Below the pieces are notes generated by a model that worked only from the letters and a program-made list of their open reading frames with translations, was not told the origin of the DNA and did not search any database. A stretch of 6,484 nt of DNA from Nitratifractor sp. Lineage in GTDB: Bacteria; Campylobacterota; Campylobacteria; Campylobacterales; Sulfurovaceae. Below, piece after piece: positions 5,263 to 6,484 of this stretch. Location of the stretch: assembly GCA_024762845.1 (NCBI GenBank), contig JANTGQ010000079.1:1-6484 (forward strand), given 5' to 3'. Each line of letters opens with the position of its first letter. Position 1 is the stretch's first letter. The translations under genes were made by a program, and so were the position numbers.

Positions 5263-6419
5263 ATAGTGGTGCTTCTATAGAGATAAAAGAGCTCCAGAAG
5301 AGATACGACAATGGATTTGTCGCCCTCAAAGGGGTAGATTTAAAAATTGAGAGCGGCGAGTTTTTAGTCATTGTAGGACCTAGCGGATGTGGTAAATCAA
5401 CACTTTTAAGGATGATTGCCGGCTTGGAAGATGTTGAGGATGGCGAGATAATCATTAACAGAAAAATAGTAAACGATCTCTCCCCTTCAAAAAGAGATAT
5501 AGCTATGGTTTTCCAATCCTACGCCCTCTATCCACACTTAAGCTCATTTGAGAACATTGCAACCCCACTTTATATTAAAGATTTAAACTTTTTCCAGAAA
5601 CTTCCAATCGTAGGAAGATATACGCTAGGCTACAAAGGCAAAAAAGAGGAGATAAGCCAAAAAGTAAAACAGATTGCGCAGACGCTAAGTATAGAAGAGT
5701 TACTGGATAAAAAACCCTCAAAACTATCAGGCGGACAGAGACAAAGGGTCGCCATTGGAAGAGCAATGGTGAGAAACCCTAAAGTGTTTTTGATGGATGA
5801 ACCACTTTCAAACCTCGATGCCAAACTAAGAGTCCATATGAGAGCCGAGATTTCGGCTCTTCACAGAAAACTTGGCAGCACATTTGTCTATGTTACACAT
5901 GATCAATCCGAGGCTATGACACTCGGAAGCAGGATTGCGATGATGCATGAGGGGCAGCTACTGCAGATTGATACTCCAGATGAGATATACAACAACCCAA
6001 GACATTTGAGAGTGGCAGAGTTTATAGGAAGCCCTAAAATCAATACCTTAAGTGCAGAAATAGCAGAAGATGGTTTTATAAGACTCTTTGGTAAATCCAT
6101 TGGCATTGAGTGCCCAAATAGAGAACAAGAAAATATAACAATTGCTATCAGACCAGAAGCTTTAAAACTAGCAAGCGAAGATGACAAAATAAAGTGGAGT
6201 GCAAAAGTCTATCATAAAGAGAATCTTGGCGCATATCTACTCTTTTATATCGAAGTAGAAAAGAGTGAAAAAGCAGTAGTACGGGTTGGGATTGGCAAAG
6301 ATTTCAACCCCGAAATTGGAGAAGAGTTTTTTGTTAAACCAACACTCAAGAGCATTTTTGTTTTTGATGAAGCCGGAGAGAGGCTCGAGTGCAAAAGGGA
6401 TGAGGATTATGAGAGTTAA
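5253..6419 (+). CDS. ugpC: UgpC/MalK-type ABC transporter ATP-binding protein
   Basis: ATPase of a carbohydrate-type (CUT1) importer. Motifs: Walker A GPSGCGKST at 42-50, Q-loop Gln88, SYALYPHLS at 89-97, signature LSGGQRQRVAIGRA at 158-171, Walker B FLMDEP at 179-184, D-loop SNLDA at 186-190 and switch His216. A C-terminal regulatory (TOBE/OB-fold) region runs from about 262 to 375, introduced by GSPKIN at 259-264. The 388 residues are slightly above the usual length because of roughly 18 extra residues at about 111-129 between the Q-loop and the signature. These ATPases are hard to tell apart by substrate; glycerol 3-phosphate or a glycerophosphodiester is inferred from the adjacent GpdQ-like enzyme and the Pho-like promoter. 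Maltose-, trehalose- or polyamine-type transport cannot be excluded. It overlaps its neighbours on both sides. The start may be the ATG at 5259. Confidence 0.82.
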   Translation: MLMNSGASIEIKELQKRYDNGFVALKGVDLKIESGEFLVIVGPSGCGKSTLLRMIAGLEDVEDGEIIINRKIVNDLSPSKRDIAMVFQSYALYPHLSSFENIATPLYIKDLNFFQKLPIVGRYTLGYKGKKEEISQKVKQIAQTLSIEELLDKKPSKLSGGQRQRVAIGRAMVRNPKVFLMDEPLSNLDAKLRVHMRAEISALHRKLGSTFVYVTHDQSEAMTLGSRIAMMHEGQLLQIDTPDEIYNNPRHLRVAEFIGSPKINTLSAEIAEDGFIRLFGKSIGIECPNREQENITIAIRPEALKLASEDDKIKWSAKVYHKENLGAYLLFYIEVEKSEKAVVRVGIGKDFNPEIGEEFFVKPTLKSIFVFDEAGERLECKRDEDYES

Positions 6420-6484
6420 ATCAAATAGCTTCATGCAATCTTTGAGTGGCTACTCACTCTTTAGCCCTGCACTTCTACTGATGA
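6409..6484 (+). CDS. Probable UgpA-type ABC permease, N-terminal fragment (cut by window end)
   Basis: The ATG at 6409 overlaps the end of the ATPase gene by 11 bp and has AGGGA at 6396-6400, 8 nt upstream. The frame is open to the window end and gives 25 residues. After a short polar stretch it turns hydrophobic with GYSLFSPALLLM, the usual beginning of the first membrane helix of UgpA/MalF-type permeases (typically LFLLPALLL). Position after a CUT1 ATPase supports this. Too little is visible to name a substrate. Confidence 0.6.
   Translation, partial: MRVKSNSFMQSLSGYSLFSPALLLM

Noticed and set aside
5903..6187. Antisense open frame of 94 codons opposite the ugpC-like gene
   Set aside because: It is a reverse-strand shadow of a conserved ABC ATPase coding region, with low-complexity Ser/Ile/Leu composition.

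Overview
The window is low-GC, densely packed bacterial DNA with every convincing gene on the + strand. The A/T-rich codon choice (AGA arginines, AAA lysines), the GTG starts and the overlapping genes would suit a Campylobacterota-type organism such as a marine Sulfurimonas- or Sulfurovum-like bacterium. That placement is an inference from composition and protein style; no rRNA or other marker is present.

Layout. (1) 1-471: the 3' end of an unrecognised gene, closed by a probable intrinsic terminator that overlaps its stop codon. (2) 500-553: a promoter with four exact 11-bp-spaced GTTACCAA repeats and a -10-like hexamer. (3) 584-4133: a tightly overlapping operon, phnD-phnC-phnE-phnM. It encodes a complete phosphonate/phosphite-type ABC importer and a PhnM-like amidohydrolase, but no other C-P lyase gene. 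(4) 4134-4455: an intergenic region with a hairpin, a second copy of the repeat promoter and a leader of about 150 nt. (5) 4456-6484: a second operon with a GpdQ-like metallophosphodiesterase, a UgpC/MalK-type ABC ATPase and the first codons of a probable UgpA-type permease, cut by the window end.

The key observation is that both operons are preceded by the same regulatory architecture: four direct repeats of GTTACCAA (or one-base variants) with an exact 11-bp period, and a -10-like element starting 15 bp after the start of the last repeat. An 11-bp direct-repeat array at the -35 position is the hallmark of Pho boxes bound by PhoB/PhoP-family response regulators. The genes behind both copies are organophosphorus-scavenging genes, so the simplest reading is a phosphate-starvation regulon. 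One arm imports phosphonate-like compounds (PhnCDE) and may process a phosphoribosyl intermediate (PhnM). The other probably imports glycerophosphoryl compounds (Ugp-like) and hydrolyses them in the cytoplasm (GpdQ-like).

Points of most interest are the repeat consensus itself, the stand-alone PhnM of a variant type, and a perfect 10-bp hairpin at the phnD/phnC junction that would bury one possible phnC start.
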